DNA of 64,000 nucleotides from assembly GCF_030272615.1 (NCBI RefSeq), contig NC_081413.1:601588709-601652708 (forward strand), in the 5' to 3' direction. Below are positions 22,508-35,026 of this stretch, piece by piece. The translations under genes were made by a program, and so were the position numbers. The notes below the pieces were generated by a model. The model made no database searches. It saw only the letters and a program-made list of their open reading frames with translations, and had not been told where the DNA came from. The DNA is from Cryptomeria japonica (lineage: Eukaryota; Streptophyta; Pinopsida; Cupressales; Cupressaceae). How positions within the stretch are numbered: position 1 is the stretch's first letter; every line of letters starts with the position of its first letter.

Positions 22508-25096
22508 CTCAGTCACAAGGTTCGAGTTTGAGTTCGAGTTCGGCAGCTATGGAGTTCGGGTGAAGTTCAGCAAGGGCAAAAAGTTCGGAAAAAAAGTTCG
22601 GTATCAAATTCGCCTTATATATAAAAAAATATTTAACATTAGTAATATATCCAGCAAATTATCAATATACTCAAGATTGCAGAATAGATTCAAAATCATT
22701 ATAAAAAGATGCAACATTCTTAAAATATGTATTATAAACCATAGGAAACATGTGATATCAGTTATCATGATTGTCAAGTTTTTTTATCAAAACAATACAA
22801 TCAAAAGCCGTGACTTTAGAACTTCAAAAAAGATAAAAGTCATCAAGACTGCGAAGATGTTTTTAGTCAAAAAGGTACAATCAAAATTCAAGACAATAGA
22901 GCTTCAAAAAAGCTCCAGGTCATCAAGAGCACATGACTGAACTGTTGTTGTAGCATCATCATCATCATCAGTATCACTGCCCAATTCATCATCCACAAAG
23001 TCAGGCTCATCTACAACTCTAGTTACCATGTCTTCTGAAATTCGTTGTTGTGAAGAAGATGTGGAGTCATTTGCTGATCTATTCGTGAACAATTTTAAAT
23101 TGCTCCGAACGTAGACAAGATCTCCCAATTTTCCAGACAGCAACTTGTTCCTCTTTTTGGAATGGATGTGGTCAAAGCAACTCCAGTTCCTCTCGCAAGC
23201 TGATGAACTCGCTCCTTGACTCAATATTCGAATGGCAAAGCATTGTAGTTCAGGATTTTGTGCTCCATAGCTCATCCACCATCTATAGCCAGGTACCTCA
23301 TCTCGTGTCATATCATCTTAGGCTGCTTCTATTCCAAACAACCCTTCTGCTCTCTTGTATTTCCAACTTTGGTCTCTGATTAGACCTGCGATTGTTCTAT
23401 CTTGTTCAAACTTGCTAATGGCTTCATAAAACCCTGACATGATTTCAAGATCACCTTTTCTATCAATATGAAATAATTTAGGCTCCAAATAGCATGTTGT
23501 TGCATGCAAAGGTGTGTGCATCATCTTCCATCTGCAATTAACTGTCTCCCAAATCTCCATGTACTCTGCTTCTACATTATTTAGTGCTCGCTGAATAGAT
23601 TCCTTACAACGGTCCATGCTTTCATAAAGCATGCCAAGGCAAGGAGTGTCACCATCCACCATACGAAGAACATCAACAATTGGCCCACATATATTCAAAA
23701 CTTTTGATCCACTTTCCCAAAAGTTGCTGCTCAAAATGATTTGCTCTATGTTCTTCCCCTTAGCACTTTTAGAAAATGCTGAACTTTCCCACTCATTGGA
23801 ACAAACAACCAATCTCAAAGCTGCTTTCTCTTCAATCACTCTTTTCAAAGTGATATAAAATGAAGCAAACCTTGTCTCACAAGGCCTCAACAACTCCCTA
23901 GATGCATGTTGCCTGTATAGACTCAATGTGAGACGGTGATTTCTAATGAAATTTGCCACTTCTCTCCCTCTATGGATTGCTTCATGTATCCATGGGAATT
24001 TCGCCAAGTCATGAAGCAGCAATTCTATTTAAAAAACATCAAAACAAAATATATGATTTTTTTACTTTTGACTCTTAAAAAGAAAATGAATATTCTTTCA
24101 ATAAACATAAACATAACACTAAATATATATATCTTGTAAAACATAGAACGAAATTATATTAATATTTACAAAACACAATTTAAAAAAGTAAAAATAAAAA
24201 ACTTTAGTTTACCTTTTTTGACAGATAAAAAAGTTGAATGTATACTATAAATAATATAAATTAATATATTTATGTTTTATGTTTTAAAAGATATATTATA
24301 ATGATATATCTTTTAAAACATAAAACAGAAATATATTAATTTTTATTTTTATTTTACAAAATATAAAAACAGTAAAGTATTTGACAATTAAAAAGAGATT
24401 TTAAAAAAAAATATAAAAATAATATAAAAATAAAACACTCTATTTTATTTGACAGATAAAAAACCTGAATATATAAATATATTTCAAATCATAAAAAAAA
24501 ATCATATAAATTTTTATTTTTAGTTTACAAACGAAATAAAAAATAGTAAAAATGAAAATCATCCACATTACAAACGATATTAAAATAAATTTGAAAAACG
24601 AAATCATAAAATTGAAAAACAAATAAAAAATGCATACATAAGCAAATAAAAAAAACAAAAGTTTCACGGCCTACCTGTGAGCTTCAATGGCCGCAGAACA
24701 GTCCAATGGCGACACTCAGCGAGCACACTCCAATTCTGGCAACACACAGCGAGGCTGCAAGCAAACAACATGACCGGCAAAAACCTTGCAAGCATGGCGA
24801 GCACAAACAACACGGCGACGTCGGCAGGTAAAAACACTGCAAGCACAACACTTCAGGCTGCAAAGTCGAACAGCAGCGAAGTCGGCTGCTTATTACGCAA
24901 AAATAGCAGAATATTTATTAAAAAAAAGTACTGAAAACCCTAAAATAAACCCGACGAAAATATATTTTAAAAAATGAAAAAGTCAAAATTTTGCCATATG
25001 AATTAGTGGCGAACTTTGACGAATTTTATACCATTTTTATGAGTTCGCCAAATTTGGAAACCTCAAACAAAAAAATCGGTGAACACTGTGACTTAG
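22508..25096 (-). mobile_element. hAT-family DNA transposon with broken transposase
   Basis: The left end CTCAGTCACAAGGTTC and the inverted right end CTAAGTCACAGTGTTC form imperfect terminal inverted repeats (13 of 16 match). Subterminal GTTCG/CGAAC words cluster at both ends (22517-22600 and 25005-25090). Inside, on the minus strand, is the C-terminal part of a hAT transposase (22904-24024). No clean 8-bp target duplication could be seen, so the outer boundary may be off by a few bases. The AT-rich stretch 24030-24660 is likely intron. Confidence 0.65.
22904..24024 (-). pseudogene. hAT transposase, C-terminal exon with in-frame stop
   Basis: Minus-strand exon beginning after acceptor TTTTAAATAG (near 24025). 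It reads HDLAKFPWIHEA and, later, HATTCYLEPKLFH, then a TAA stop near 23319, then in the same frame GYRWWMSYGAQNPELQ, FAIRILSQGASSSACERNWS and DLVYVRSNLKL. The last block is the hAT C-terminal dimerisation domain. An acidic tail (SDTDDDDD) precedes the natural stop at 22904. Upstream exons with BED finger and catalytic residues were not identified. One stop inactivates the exon; otherwise it is well preserved, so the insertion may be fairly young. Confidence 0.8.
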
Positions 25097-26325
25097 GCAG
25101 GAGATAGGTTTTATTTTTATTTTTTCAGTTTCATTTTACAAATTAACACGAGTTAAATTTTTTTACTTTGTTTCAAATTCAAAATGAAACAAGTTCACAT
25201 TGTAGCATAGTTCTTGCCAAATGCCAACAAAATTGTTTTGCTCTTTGGAAAGTAGAGAATTTGGGAGGAGCATTAGCCTGCTCCAACTCCAATTATAGTT
25301 TGCAATTGTATTGTTGAGCATTTTCTAAATCAACAATACTAATATAGATTGTTGAAATTAATGAATACAACTTTAAAATTGTGTATTTACTTGTGGGTGT
25401 TTATGGTGCATTTCAAAAGTATGAAGAGTACCCAATGATCTAGGAACTTAATATTTTTTTTACTATAAATACCATACAATACATGCCAATTGTTTATTTT
25501 TCATGTCAATTGTGTATTTGGAACAATTGTGTTTTCCATGTTCCAAAATGATGGATGCAAAAAGACAATAGCATGTGTAAAAAGATGTGTGATAGAAATA
25601 CTATAATTGTGGTAAGAGAGATCACATTGAATTTGTAAGCGAGATTTGAACAAGTAATATCCAAGAGCAAAAGAGGAATTGTATATCATCTATTAATATC
25701 CCAAGATTTTGAGAATCAAAAGCCTGTAATCGATAAGGTGTGACAAAAAATTGAATCAGTAAACTTACATACAATTTAAATTCACCAATCAATAGAAAGT
25801 CATCATCTATGTGAATATAACTAGCACTTGCACTCTAAAGGAGGTGCAAGGATTACGCCGATAGGAAAGTACTTGTAAGTTATAATACGATGGTGCAAAC
25901 GATTAAAAAAATTGTATAGCGAAGATGGTTATACTGATATGTGATTTCCTCACAAAATAGTGCATTTTCAAAGAGAAATAGTCAAAGCATTTGCATACAA
26001 TTTTGTTTGAGACATTAAGAAAATGAATTTTATAATATTTACAATGCTCTAAAAGAAAAGAAAAATTTAAAAAAGTAACTAGAAATTAATATAGTTTTTT
26101 AACTATATAATTTTATCCATATTTAATAAATAGTTCAAAAATACACTTTTTTAAAGAAATATTTCATTCACCCTAATGTTCTACTTTTAGTTATCAATAA
26201 CTCTTACATACTTCTTCAAATTTTATTTAAGTGTGATATTGGGAGGAAAACAAAATAAAAATCGGATGCACCTTTAATTTCTTTAGGGCTATAATTGGAG
26301 GGTTAACCTATTTAACTATTTGTCA
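25097..26325 (-). other. Intron sequence, nothing recognised
   Basis: AT-rich sequence inside the 15.3-kb capping-protein intron. No open frame above noise and no repeat boundary. Confidence 0.45.
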
Positions 26326-26639
26326 AATCCATAGGCGAACAAGGGGCAATCTGGCAAACTGAAACATCTTAGTAGTCAAAGGAAGAGAAAGCAAAAGCAA
26401 TTCCGTAGTAGCAGCGAGCGAAATGGGATCAGCCTAAATCGTTAAAACGGGGTTGTGGGAGAGCAATCTAAGCGTCATGCTGCTAGGCGAAGCAATGGGT
26501 GGAATACCGCACCCTAGATGGTGAGAGTCTTGTAGCCGAAAACCTCGTGACAACTTACACTCTAACCCGAGTAGCATGGGGCATGTGGAATCCCTTGTGA
26601 ATCAACAAGGACCACCTTGCAAGGCTAATGACTTACAAA

Positions 26640-26916
26640 TTATGTCACATCTTCTGCAGGGTAGTTAGTAGGATGACCATTAAGGGAGAGTATTAAAATA
26701 ATATTGTAGCATTGATATAATGGTCATCTTAGTCATTTAGTTAGTATTTAAAAACTTGTTCATGTCTTTCATCCTTAGTTAGTTTTAGAAAGTTTACTTT
26801 ATGTCCTTTGTGTTTCTATTCTTGATTGTTTCCATTATGGAAAAGATCCTCTTATATTCTCTATATAAGAAGCCTTCATCTCCTTTGTAATTAATATATA
26901 ATAAATTATCATTTCA
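26640..26916 (+). mobile_element. Truncated TRIM relative: internal end plus 3' LTR (TRIM3)
   Basis: The LTR (26691-26916, 226 bp) begins TATTAAAATAATATTG directly after polypurine tract AAGGGAGAG and ends ATTATCATTTCA. It is close to the LTRs of the minus-strand element at 28164-29290. The 50 bp before it (CTTCTGCAGGGTAGTTAGTA) match the internal end of that element. The sequence further left, to about 26330, may be element-derived but has no counterpart in this window. No 5' LTR was found, so this is a 5'-truncated copy. Confidence 0.7.
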
Positions 26917-28163
26917 TCATGTTGGTTGATAGCGCGACTAGAAGAAGGCTACATTTCAATTTGGAAGTTACACGCTCCTCTTGACAACTAGGAATCACAT
27001 GTGTTCCTCCAACAACCATTGGTTTTCAACACTCACCAAGAGGATTAATCTTTTGTAATGTCCCCCTTCGGGGCATGCCTGATTTTTGCCCAAAAATAAC
27101 AATTCCAACAATATGACTTATTTATAAAGAGTATTCTATAACTAAATTACATAATAGCTATTTAACTTAAAATGAAATAATCAATTAATATCAAAGACGA
27201 TGATTATGATGATTCCTATTGTTAAACAATATTTCCTATATACATTTGGATCTATACTATAGTTTTTCCAACAGCCAATCATAGTAGGGATTTGATGAGA
27301 AAGCACGATAGGGTGTTGGGAGGCCATTCTCCACAACATAAATCCAAGGGCAAAACAACTTGGAAAGGTCTACTTAATTGAGGGAACCGGTCTATTGCAT
27401 CTCCCTGCCATGTTTCCATACTAACCAAACATATGATTGCTTGTAGGAAAATTAATTGATTAAATACTAATTCTAAGAATCTTAATAGATTAGCAATTTA
27501 AATCAATAAATAAATCCAAGATATGCAAGAGATTTCATAATAAAAAACAGACTTAATCATGTTGCATACCAATTACTTGTTAAATAGAAATGGCTGCTTT
27601 GTCTGAATGCAATTTGTATCTCTGAATTCTGATCTTCATTGATCTTATTACCTGATTATAGATCAAATACTTTTTTCCATTCATTCAATGCCCAGATTTC
27701 CTATTCTTTATTTTCTATTTTATCATTCCATAAATCATATCATATATAAACTTACTAATTCAAGGCTGTTAACCATAAATCAGATTTCTGCTTTTTATTT
27801 TCTATTTTCTGATTTCCAATCAAATGTCCATTCAATTCAATTAGATCCTTCTTGTATGCCTTCTACAAATGAAGTGTCTCCTTTTATATATCTTTGTTTA
27901 TGGGAAAGGTTACATCCTTTCACTAGCATCTTCTCTTTTGGAAGGGATGCATCTCCTCCTAACCAATTGCTGCCTTTGAGTGCAATCAGATAGTAGTTGG
28001 TAAATATAATTTCATCAAACTAGTCGCTGGCCCTTGCTATAATCCCAGTCGGGCCTTAAAATAATTTAATGCCATTTTTAATTTCCTTAGTATGGGCCAG
28101 CCTCTTTCCTTTCTATTTAATTGCATTGCCTAGGTTTTCAATTTATTTATTAATGCTGCAATT

Positions 28164-28391
28164 TGAAATGGTAAATTGTTGCTATAATTAATTAAGGAGA
28201 GGAACACTTCTTATATAGAAAATTACAAAACAATCTTTCCATAATGGAAACGATTGAGAATAGAAACACGAAAGACAAAAAGAAAACCTACTAAAACTAA
28301 CTAAAGACAAAAGCCATAAAACGGAAGTTTCTAAATACTAACTAAATGACTAAGATGTGCATTATAGAAATATTACAATACTATTTTAATA
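28164..28391 (-). repeat. 3' LTR of TRIM2
   Basis: 228 bp, plus-strand start TGAAATGG and end TTTTAATA. It pairs with 29064-29290. Confidence 0.85.
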
Positions 28392-29051
28392 ACCTCCCTT
28401 AATGGTCATTCTACTAACTACCCTACAGAAGACTTGACATAATTCGCAGGCCATTTGGTCATAAATGAATAGAAGGCTGCCCCCTTCTCCTAAAAACACT
28501 CTACGACATGAGTCTACAATTGAGACTCTTTGGTTCTGCAGAACTTCTGGATATGACCTAGCTTACCATAATCCCTCTACCACAATCCTTGCAACATGAT
28601 GTTGGGTAACAACACCCAAGATTTTATAAAAAAATTGTCAAAAACTTTTGCAAAAGAACACCATTCACCATAGAAACCCTAGGTGCGACCCAAAAACAAG
28701 CTGCAAGAAACCACGATTTTGTGGAAAAAACATCAAACCCTCGATGCAATGTTGAAATTACACATAATTTTATGAAAAAACCGACAAAAACCTCTATTTT
28801 GTTATAAAAATTAAATTAAATTAAAAAAAAAAACCTATGACCATGATTTTTAGAAAAAAATTATGCAAAACCCTCCATGATATGTTTTTGGAAAAAAAAT
28901 TTAAAAACCCACCATGATTTTTTTTGGAAAAAAATCAAAAACCCTCAGTCTGAGAAAACCACGATTTTTCATAAAAAATTGTGTCAAACTTCTGGAAATG
29001 AATTCCAAGTAATAAAACCATGAATTAAAAAATCGTCAAACAGTTACCTTT

Positions 29052-29063
29052 GCTCTGATACCA
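29052..29063 (-). promoter_or_regulatory. Primer-binding site of TRIM2
   Basis: TGGTATCAGAGC on the minus strand, identical to that of the Copia element at 50557. Confidence 0.85.
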
Positions 29064-29290
29064 TGAAATGATAATTCATTGTTGTAATAAATTAAGGAGG
29101 GGAGTACTCTTTATACAGAAAATTACAAGACAATCTTTCCATAATGAAAACGATCAAGAATAGAAACACGAAAGACAGAAAGGAAACTTCCTAAAACTAA
29201 CTACAGACAAAAGACATGAAAGGAAGTTTCTAAATACTAACCAAATGACTAAGATGACCATTATAGAAATATTACAATATTATTTTAATA
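29064..29290 (-). repeat. 5' LTR of TRIM2
   Basis: 227 bp, plus-strand start TGAAATGATAATTC, adjoining the primer-binding site GCTCTGATACCA (plus strand) at 29052-29063. Confidence 0.85.
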
Positions 29291-29334
29291 CAATTTATTA
29301 AAGCTGTGAATTCTAGCAGGGGCATGACATCTTC

Positions 29335-30610
29335 AGAGTGGCATATTGGCAGTATTATAATTTATAATATACATCCATGTAGGGTGTGATTATGAACATC
29401 TGATACCATAAGAGAATTATTGAGATGCAATGAAGAAATTGCTTTATTGATCTTCAGAAGAATGTATACAGAGAGGTAGCAGATTAAACCAACCAATAAC
29501 CGAATAACCATTTCTATGGTTATGTTAATAATTATTATATTATATTAATATTACTGTTATTTACATGGTTATGTTCTATGATATAATATTTTATTCTAAG
29601 AAACTAGATGGAGAAGTCCTTGGCAGTCACATAAACACCTAATTGGTAGTGGCATGTGCACATGTAGCTGTTTTCTCTTACAGTGCCCTGAGTCCTTTTG
29701 GAGGCTAGTACACACTTACAGACAATTGGACCTTCATGATACGTGTATCAACATAAAATAGCACATTTTTTGACAACAATGTAAGAACTAGGCTAGATGA
29801 AGGGAGGAGATGTGTTTGCCACACAGCTTGCCGTTTCAGATGAAAACCTCGAGGCTCTAAGTTTTGATGGCTAACGTTTTTGGCAAAATGAAAAACAAGA
29901 GTTGCATGGGAGTTATTTGTTGACCATCAAAGGAAGGTCTTCATGCAAAGTCTAGGTCCGATAACATTTCCTTATCGAGACTTCTACAACTGTTATTCGT
30001 GCAGACAATGCCAGGCCTAATTGTTGCACTTTCAATGGCAATCAAATATGTCTATCATCAATCATACAATAACCATATAATACCACTATTTTTTAAGTTT
30101 CAGGGAGGTGGGAATGGGTTTCAAGGACAGCAAATATTTTTCGCCGAAACAGCAGAATGATGGCTATTAAATGTTTATTTTAAATTTCAAAATACAAATA
30201 AATCAAAATACCTAAAAATAACATATAGAAACCAAAAGAAGCTGAAATTATAAAGAGTAAATACAATAGCAATTCATTGATTCCATAATCCATCTGATAG
30301 ACCAATAACCATAGACATAATATGAAGATGATTTATATTGAGGATTTAAGATGCCAAAAAACAGAAATGTTGCATGACACATAGTACACTGGTACATAGA
30401 GCAACAAGCTCAAAATCAGAATCATTATCCAATTAATGTCTCACAAAATGCTCTTCTTCTTCTTCTTCTATTTATTTATCTCTGTCATTTTCCCTCTTTT
30501 CTTTTGGTAATTAACTCATAACAAAACAGAAATAGGCACGGGTTTTATAAGTTTTGTAGGTTTTGAATTGCTTTATAATGTTATTTTTTGTTTTTGCCTT
30601 TTTTTATGCA
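29335..30610 (-). other. Intron sequence, nothing firm
   Basis: Contains a lone TGGTATCAGA (minus strand, 29408-29399) without convincing adjoining LTR pairs, and otherwise unremarkable AT-rich sequence. Confidence 0.4.
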
Positions 30611-30614
30611 TTAG

Positions 30615-30885
30615 ATGTGTGGGGTTCCCTTGAAGCCCCAGAGATAGCCGCAGGACATTAGGATATCTATGGATGCCAGAAAATTCCCAAGAAGACCAAA
30701 AAAAGACGGGATGTCCCTAGGATTTCACCATAAAATCCTTTCCAGAGTAAGTCTTGGCCAAAAATTTTAGGAAAAAGAGGTGGGGAGGGGTGTTGGGCAG
30801 GGTACAGGAAACTGACATCCCCTCCAAGTCTCCAAGTCCCTAGGATGTCTCCCAGACCCAAGAAGATGCATCCTCATGGGGTATT
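30615..30885. repeat. GC-rich MITE-like island
   Basis: About 270 bp with CCCCAGAG, GGGATGTCCCTAGG, CTCCAAGTCCCTAGGATGTC and CCTCATGGGGTA words, much richer in G and C than its surroundings. It resembles the subterminal regions of the hAT-like elements at 34310 and 56625. Ends and duplication were not resolved. Confidence 0.4.
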
Positions 30886-31079
30886 ATAATGATACTAACT
30901 TTTGATTTAAATGCAGGAAAGCAAATCTTAGCAGAGATGGAAATAGTTTGCAGTTATAGCAAGCACTATATGTTAGATCATGTAAGATGTCCTGATAATT
31001 CAATGATGTTAAGGCAACAAAGCAAACATATCATCATACAATTTGGAAAACTTATTATATTGCAAGTAACTCAACCCAC

Positions 31080-31144
31080 CGAAACTCCTCAACATATACC
31101 GATGCAAGTTCCACATCTGCAGCAGGTCTGACCTCCGTACAAAC
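31080..31144 (-). CDS. F-actin-capping protein subunit alpha, internal exon
   Basis: This 65-bp exon lies between acceptor TTTATTTAG and donor GTGGGT on the minus strand. It encodes VCTEVRPAADVELASVYVEE and then F plus the first two bases of an arginine codon. The preceding exon ends in phase 0 after HVKQ, and the next exon supplies the third base of the arginine codon, so both junctions fit. The (V)CTxVRPA and (Y)xEEFR blocks match the corresponding linker in plant capping-protein alpha. Its small size and position make it easy for gene finders to miss. No disruption was seen. Confidence 0.85.
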
Positions 31145-32101
31145 CTAAATAAATGCACAGTAAACCAATAAGTATACCACAAAAAAAAGTGTTCTCAAAT
31201 ATTGGAAAAGGCCAAAGTTGCAAATGAACAAAACCAATATTAAAGGCAAATTACAAAATGGAAGTAAAAGTATGAGAGCGAAAGAAAATACAATCGTCAG
31301 CAAAGTAGACAAAAAAAGAGCCATCTACTACATCCTTCTCATAAAATCATTAGGAAAAAAATCAAAGATCTCACAAACACGAAAAGAACCATGCTCTCAT
31401 GCAGAAACATGAAACACAGTAACCACCAGCTCCTTGAATACAGTTTAAACAAAGTTATCACCAACAACTTATCATAACTTATTTAGCTAACTGATTGTCA
31501 CCCAGTAACTAACACAATGTTGTATTGAAAAACTGACTGGTTGTATTTAATTTATACCAATTATTGAATGTACTTATATTTATCTTCAACATTTCAAAAA
31601 ATTGTCATCCACATCATATCACTATGCTGCTGAGCAAGATGCCAATGTATAACTAATCCAATTTAATGAGTGTTGTTATATACAATGAAAAGTTCTACCA
31701 TATATTATGTAGAATATTAATCTATATATTCCCCATCTTTTATTGTTCTTATGGATACAAGTTACAACTGTTATGTTTCTCTCTTTATCTTGCAGGATAG
31801 TATCTTAAGCTTGTGCTGTAACAACATTAGACTTCACATTTATGCAGACTGACACAGTTCGTATAGAACTTCTTAACCAAAACACATAATATTAATGTTG
31901 AAATAATTGTGTAAATTACTTAAAAACTGATGGTATGATGATCATCACATTCCCTACTACCATAAAGAATGGAAGACATGGATTGCATCCTTAACAAGAG
32001 AAAGTACAGGACATTTAACTCAAGGAATATAATGAATAAAATAGAACCATGGATAAGTATCCACATGAATAGATAAATATATAAGAATGGACCAGATTAA
32101 G
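31145..32101 (-). other. Intron sequence, nothing recognised
   Basis: Part of the 4.7-kb intron between the 35859 and 31080 exons. No repeats or convincing open frames. Confidence 0.45.
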
Positions 32102-32852
32102 GTAATCTACCAAAAAAATATAAGATCCCAAGTCCAGGAAAATTCAATCGTGGACATTTACACCACAGGCCACACAAAAGATGGCAGAGGATATACAAGA
32201 ATGATTCTGGCTTATTAGTCTTATAGAGAGTCAATTGAGAAAACCTGTCAAAATAGAAGACAAAAAGAAGACTTCCTGAAATTTCTATGAAGATAAAACA
32301 ATGGAACAAAAAACCCTTGATTTAGCCCTGCCATTCTTATGAATATTAAGAAAAAATGAAAAGGAAAAACAAATTATATTAACATCCATGAAACTGAAGT
32401 AGGTCAGTAGGACTCAACATGTACATCCAGTTATAGAAGCATCAAGATTATATTAACATCCATGAAACTGAAGTAGGTCAGTAGGACTCAACATGTACAT
32501 CCAGTAATCTACCAAAAAAATATAAGAGCCCAAGTCCAGGAAAATTCAATCGTGGACATTTACACCACAGGCCACACAAAAGGTGGCAGAGGATATACAA
32601 GAATGATTCTGGCTTATTAGTCTTATAGAGAGTCAATTGAGAAAACCTGTCAAAATAGAAGACAAAAAGAAGACTTCCTGAAATTTCTATGAAGATAAAA
32701 CAATGGAACAAAAAACCCTTGATTTAGCCCTGCCATTCTTAAGAATATTAAGAAAAAATGAAAAGGAAAAACAAATCATATTAACATCCATGAAACTGAA
32801 GTAGGTCAGTAGGACTCAACATGTACATCCAGTTATAGAAGCATCAAGAAGG
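32102..32852. repeat. 402-bp recent tandem duplication with a nested third copy of a 70-bp block
   Basis: GTAATCTACCAAAAAAATAT occurs at 32102 and 32504. The copies differ at about four positions over 280 bp, so the event is recent. A block beginning ATTAACATCCATGAAACTG is present three times (about 32373, 32450 and 32780), the middle one shortened. The paired minus-strand open frames here are noncoding by-products of the duplication. Confidence 0.9.
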
Positions 32853-33279
32853 CCATTTTTAAAAAGGATGCAAAATCAGACCATGGTAAGAACTCAAGTA
32901 CATTAATCTATCTAATGGATGTGAATCCAAAAGGCATCCATACACAAGCTTGAAGACATTTTAAATCAAATTACAAATTGTACAAGCATCACTATTGTTA
33001 CAAATATTACAACAGTCCACATCACATACAAACTTGTGCCACAGATGCCAATCAACAAGAGAAAGTAAATAAGGACCTCAGCCGGTACTGACCCATGTCT
33101 GCATTAGAATTTGAGCATAGAATATAAGGACCCGCAGTCATCAATCACCATGAAGGAGCCAACGGAAGACCTGATCCTGTTGATGAGTGAGTGGCCTGGG
33201 CTAAGTGAGCTCAACTGAGCCATCCTAGGAGGAAGCACATCTCATCACTCATAAGCTCTCCCAGCACCCAAGGTTGAAG

Positions 33280-33470
33280 AATTTAAAATAATATTGCAAT
33301 ATTTAGTTTATAATGGTCAACTAGGTCATTATGATAGACTTTAGGAATATTCTTTATTCTTTTAGTTGTCGTTTGCTTTCTAAGTTGTCAATCGTATCCT
33401 TATCGAATAGATCTTTTGTATCTCTTATTTAAGGAGTCTATCGCTCCTTTGTTAATATTGAATATCTTTT
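33280..33470 (+). repeat. Degenerate LTR related to the TRIM family
   Basis: TTTAAAATAATATTGCAATATTTA..TATAATGGTCA..AGGTCATT, then TTATTTAAGGAGTC..CGCTCCTTTGTTAAT, follows the order of motifs in the TRIM LTRs (for example 26691-26916) but is diverged. No polypurine tract, primer-binding site or duplication was seen. Confidence 0.45.
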
Positions 33471-33479
33471 GCTCTTTTG

Positions 33480-34309
33480 TACATCTTGGTAAAATTGTTA
33501 ATGTGTGATTGCCTAGGTTGCTTGGAATGTGGACAAGGTAAAGTAATCTACTTTCCAGGTCAAGCAGATCAGATCCACCAATTATTTAGTGAGTGAACAA
33601 GGAAGGAAACACCCTAGTCATTGCTGTAGAAAGAGGAGTGCTATCCTAATACATCAACAATATCCTTGTAAGTAATTGTAACGTACAGTGGATGCTTAAC
33701 ACCACAATAACTAGAACAGAAGGAAAGGAGATAACCCATTTGGTAGTTCCTAGGCACCCTTATTCTAACACCTGCCACTGATCACTTCTCTTAGGTCTAG
33801 ACCCAAAGCACCTCTAATCTAGAACAAGTGATCCTCTAGAATCTTTGCATTCGGAATTATATCTCCCTTGAATCTTGTAATACATAGGAAAGCTAAAATA
33901 AAGTGTTTACCGATTCCGATCTTCTATAGAAAACAATGGCAACAAACCCTATTATCCCTAGGAATAACAATGTTCTATAAAATCCATAACCAGTGAGAAC
34001 ACCCCCTTAGGTGACCATTAGGGATCATAAAGCCGTGGGTCTAGTGCTTCTAGATATAGTTGGGAAAGATGATGATATTATCAACAAACTATAGGAAATG
34101 CTCCCAAAAAATGCACTCTGAGAATGTTCAAGTATAGAGACTTTTATTTTCAAATTCTTGGTTTATTGTTACATTTTCAATTTATTGTAATTAGAATTTT
34201 AAGTGCATATATATGTAGAACTAGAAAGCCCTAGAGACCACCATGTAAACAGCACTAGAATTTATTCTTGGAAGGCTTCAACTTTTGGACATTACTATTT
34301 TGTATTTTC
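33480..34309 (-). other. Intron sequence, nothing recognised
   Basis: No open frame or repeat boundary found between the degenerate LTR and MITE N1. Confidence 0.4.
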
Positions 34310-35026
34310 CAAGGTTACCAGGAAAAGACGGGTACTTGGAGACTCCGAAGACTGGTACCAGTACTGGTACGGCTAATTTTCAAAAATAGGAGGCGGGGGT
34401 ACTTGGAGATGCCAATTTTTTTTTAATATACTTTAATAATTTCCAGAAAATATCATGACAGAGAACTTTGAAAACAAGAACAGTGGTAAAGTTTAACATT
34501 AACTTCAAAGTTGAAATTAAAATTGCTTATACTATCGACACCATAGCTAGTCTAAATGGTTTAAAGAAAGTAAGGTAATATAGGTATTGAGCACACTCAG
34601 TATTGTTGGCTAAATAGTAAAGGCAATTTCTCTTTAGACCATCACAATGACAAGAAATCAGTCATACAACTGTTTATGCAACTCTCAAAAAGTCTACACT
34701 GTCAATAGATCTGATCACTATAACTTTGCATGCATTTTTGTCTTCATGCGACACGGTTTCCTTATTAGTTATTACTTATTTCCCTACGACTTTGCTTTGC
34801 TGCAGGCTTATTTTATTTATTTGCTTTCCTTTTTTTGCCTTTTACTGCATTTTGCCCTAAGTTTTCTAGCAAGAGATGTCAAATTTTGGTCAGGAGACTT
34901 CGAAGACGGTAGCCAAAAGCACCCTATGCATCAAGAAGTTTCAAGAGATGTCTCCTATACCAGAGACACACCTCCGTCTCCAAGACGTGTCTCCAAGGGT
35001 AGGAGACAGGTCTCCTGGTAACTATT
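34310..35026 (+). mobile_element. hAT-like non-autonomous element N1
   Basis: The left end CAAGGTTACCAGGA and the right end TCTCCTGGTAACTA are inverted repeats with core GTTACCAGGA. Both termini hold clusters of GGAGAC/GTCTCC and GGTAC words (34330-34410 and 34895-35020). The central 450 bp is shared in inverted orientation with N2 (56139-57795). The open frames at 34647-35247 lie in this noncoding repeat. The flanking duplication is unclear (TATTTTCC against TATTTCAG). Confidence 0.6.

Larger units (their letters stand above)
28164..29290 (-). mobile_element. Complete 1.13-kb non-autonomous Copia-like element (TRIM2)
   Basis: LTRs 28164-28391 and 29064-29290 flank 672 bp of internal sequence. 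On the minus strand the order is 5' LTR (29290-29064), primer-binding site TGGTATCAGAGC (29063-29052), internal region, polypurine tract (28400-28392), 3' LTR. The target duplication CAATT is perfect (28159-28163 and 29291-29295). The internal region has no coding sequence. It contains rough repeats of an AACCC..ATGATTTTT..GAAAAAAA unit, shared in antisense with TRIM1 (1168-1340), and a CAGCCTTCT block (about 28470) also shared with TRIM1. LTR ends are TA...CA. Confidence 0.88.
27054..29329 (+). mobile_element. Solo LTR of the TGTAATGTCCCC family, split by TRIM2
   Basis: It starts TGTAATGTCCCCC and ends GCAGGGGCATGACA, inverted ends as in the 17389-19030 copy. Flanking 5-mers are TCTTT (27049-27053) and TCTTC (29330-29334), a one-mismatch duplication. 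Without the 1132 bp of nested element and duplication the LTR is 1144 bp. No primer-binding site or polypurine tract adjoins it. Confidence 0.6.

Noticed and set aside
24440-24977. Open frames near the right end of the hAT element
   Set aside because: Low-complexity F/I-rich or T/A/N-rich peptides without hAT motifs.
29399-29408. Isolated primer-binding-site-like TGGTATCAGA (minus strand)
   Set aside because: The following bases do not continue the site, and no paired LTR was found on either side.
32097-32711. Two near-identical minus-strand open frames
   Set aside because: They arise from the tandem duplication. No family motif, and the four differences show no sign of coding constraint.
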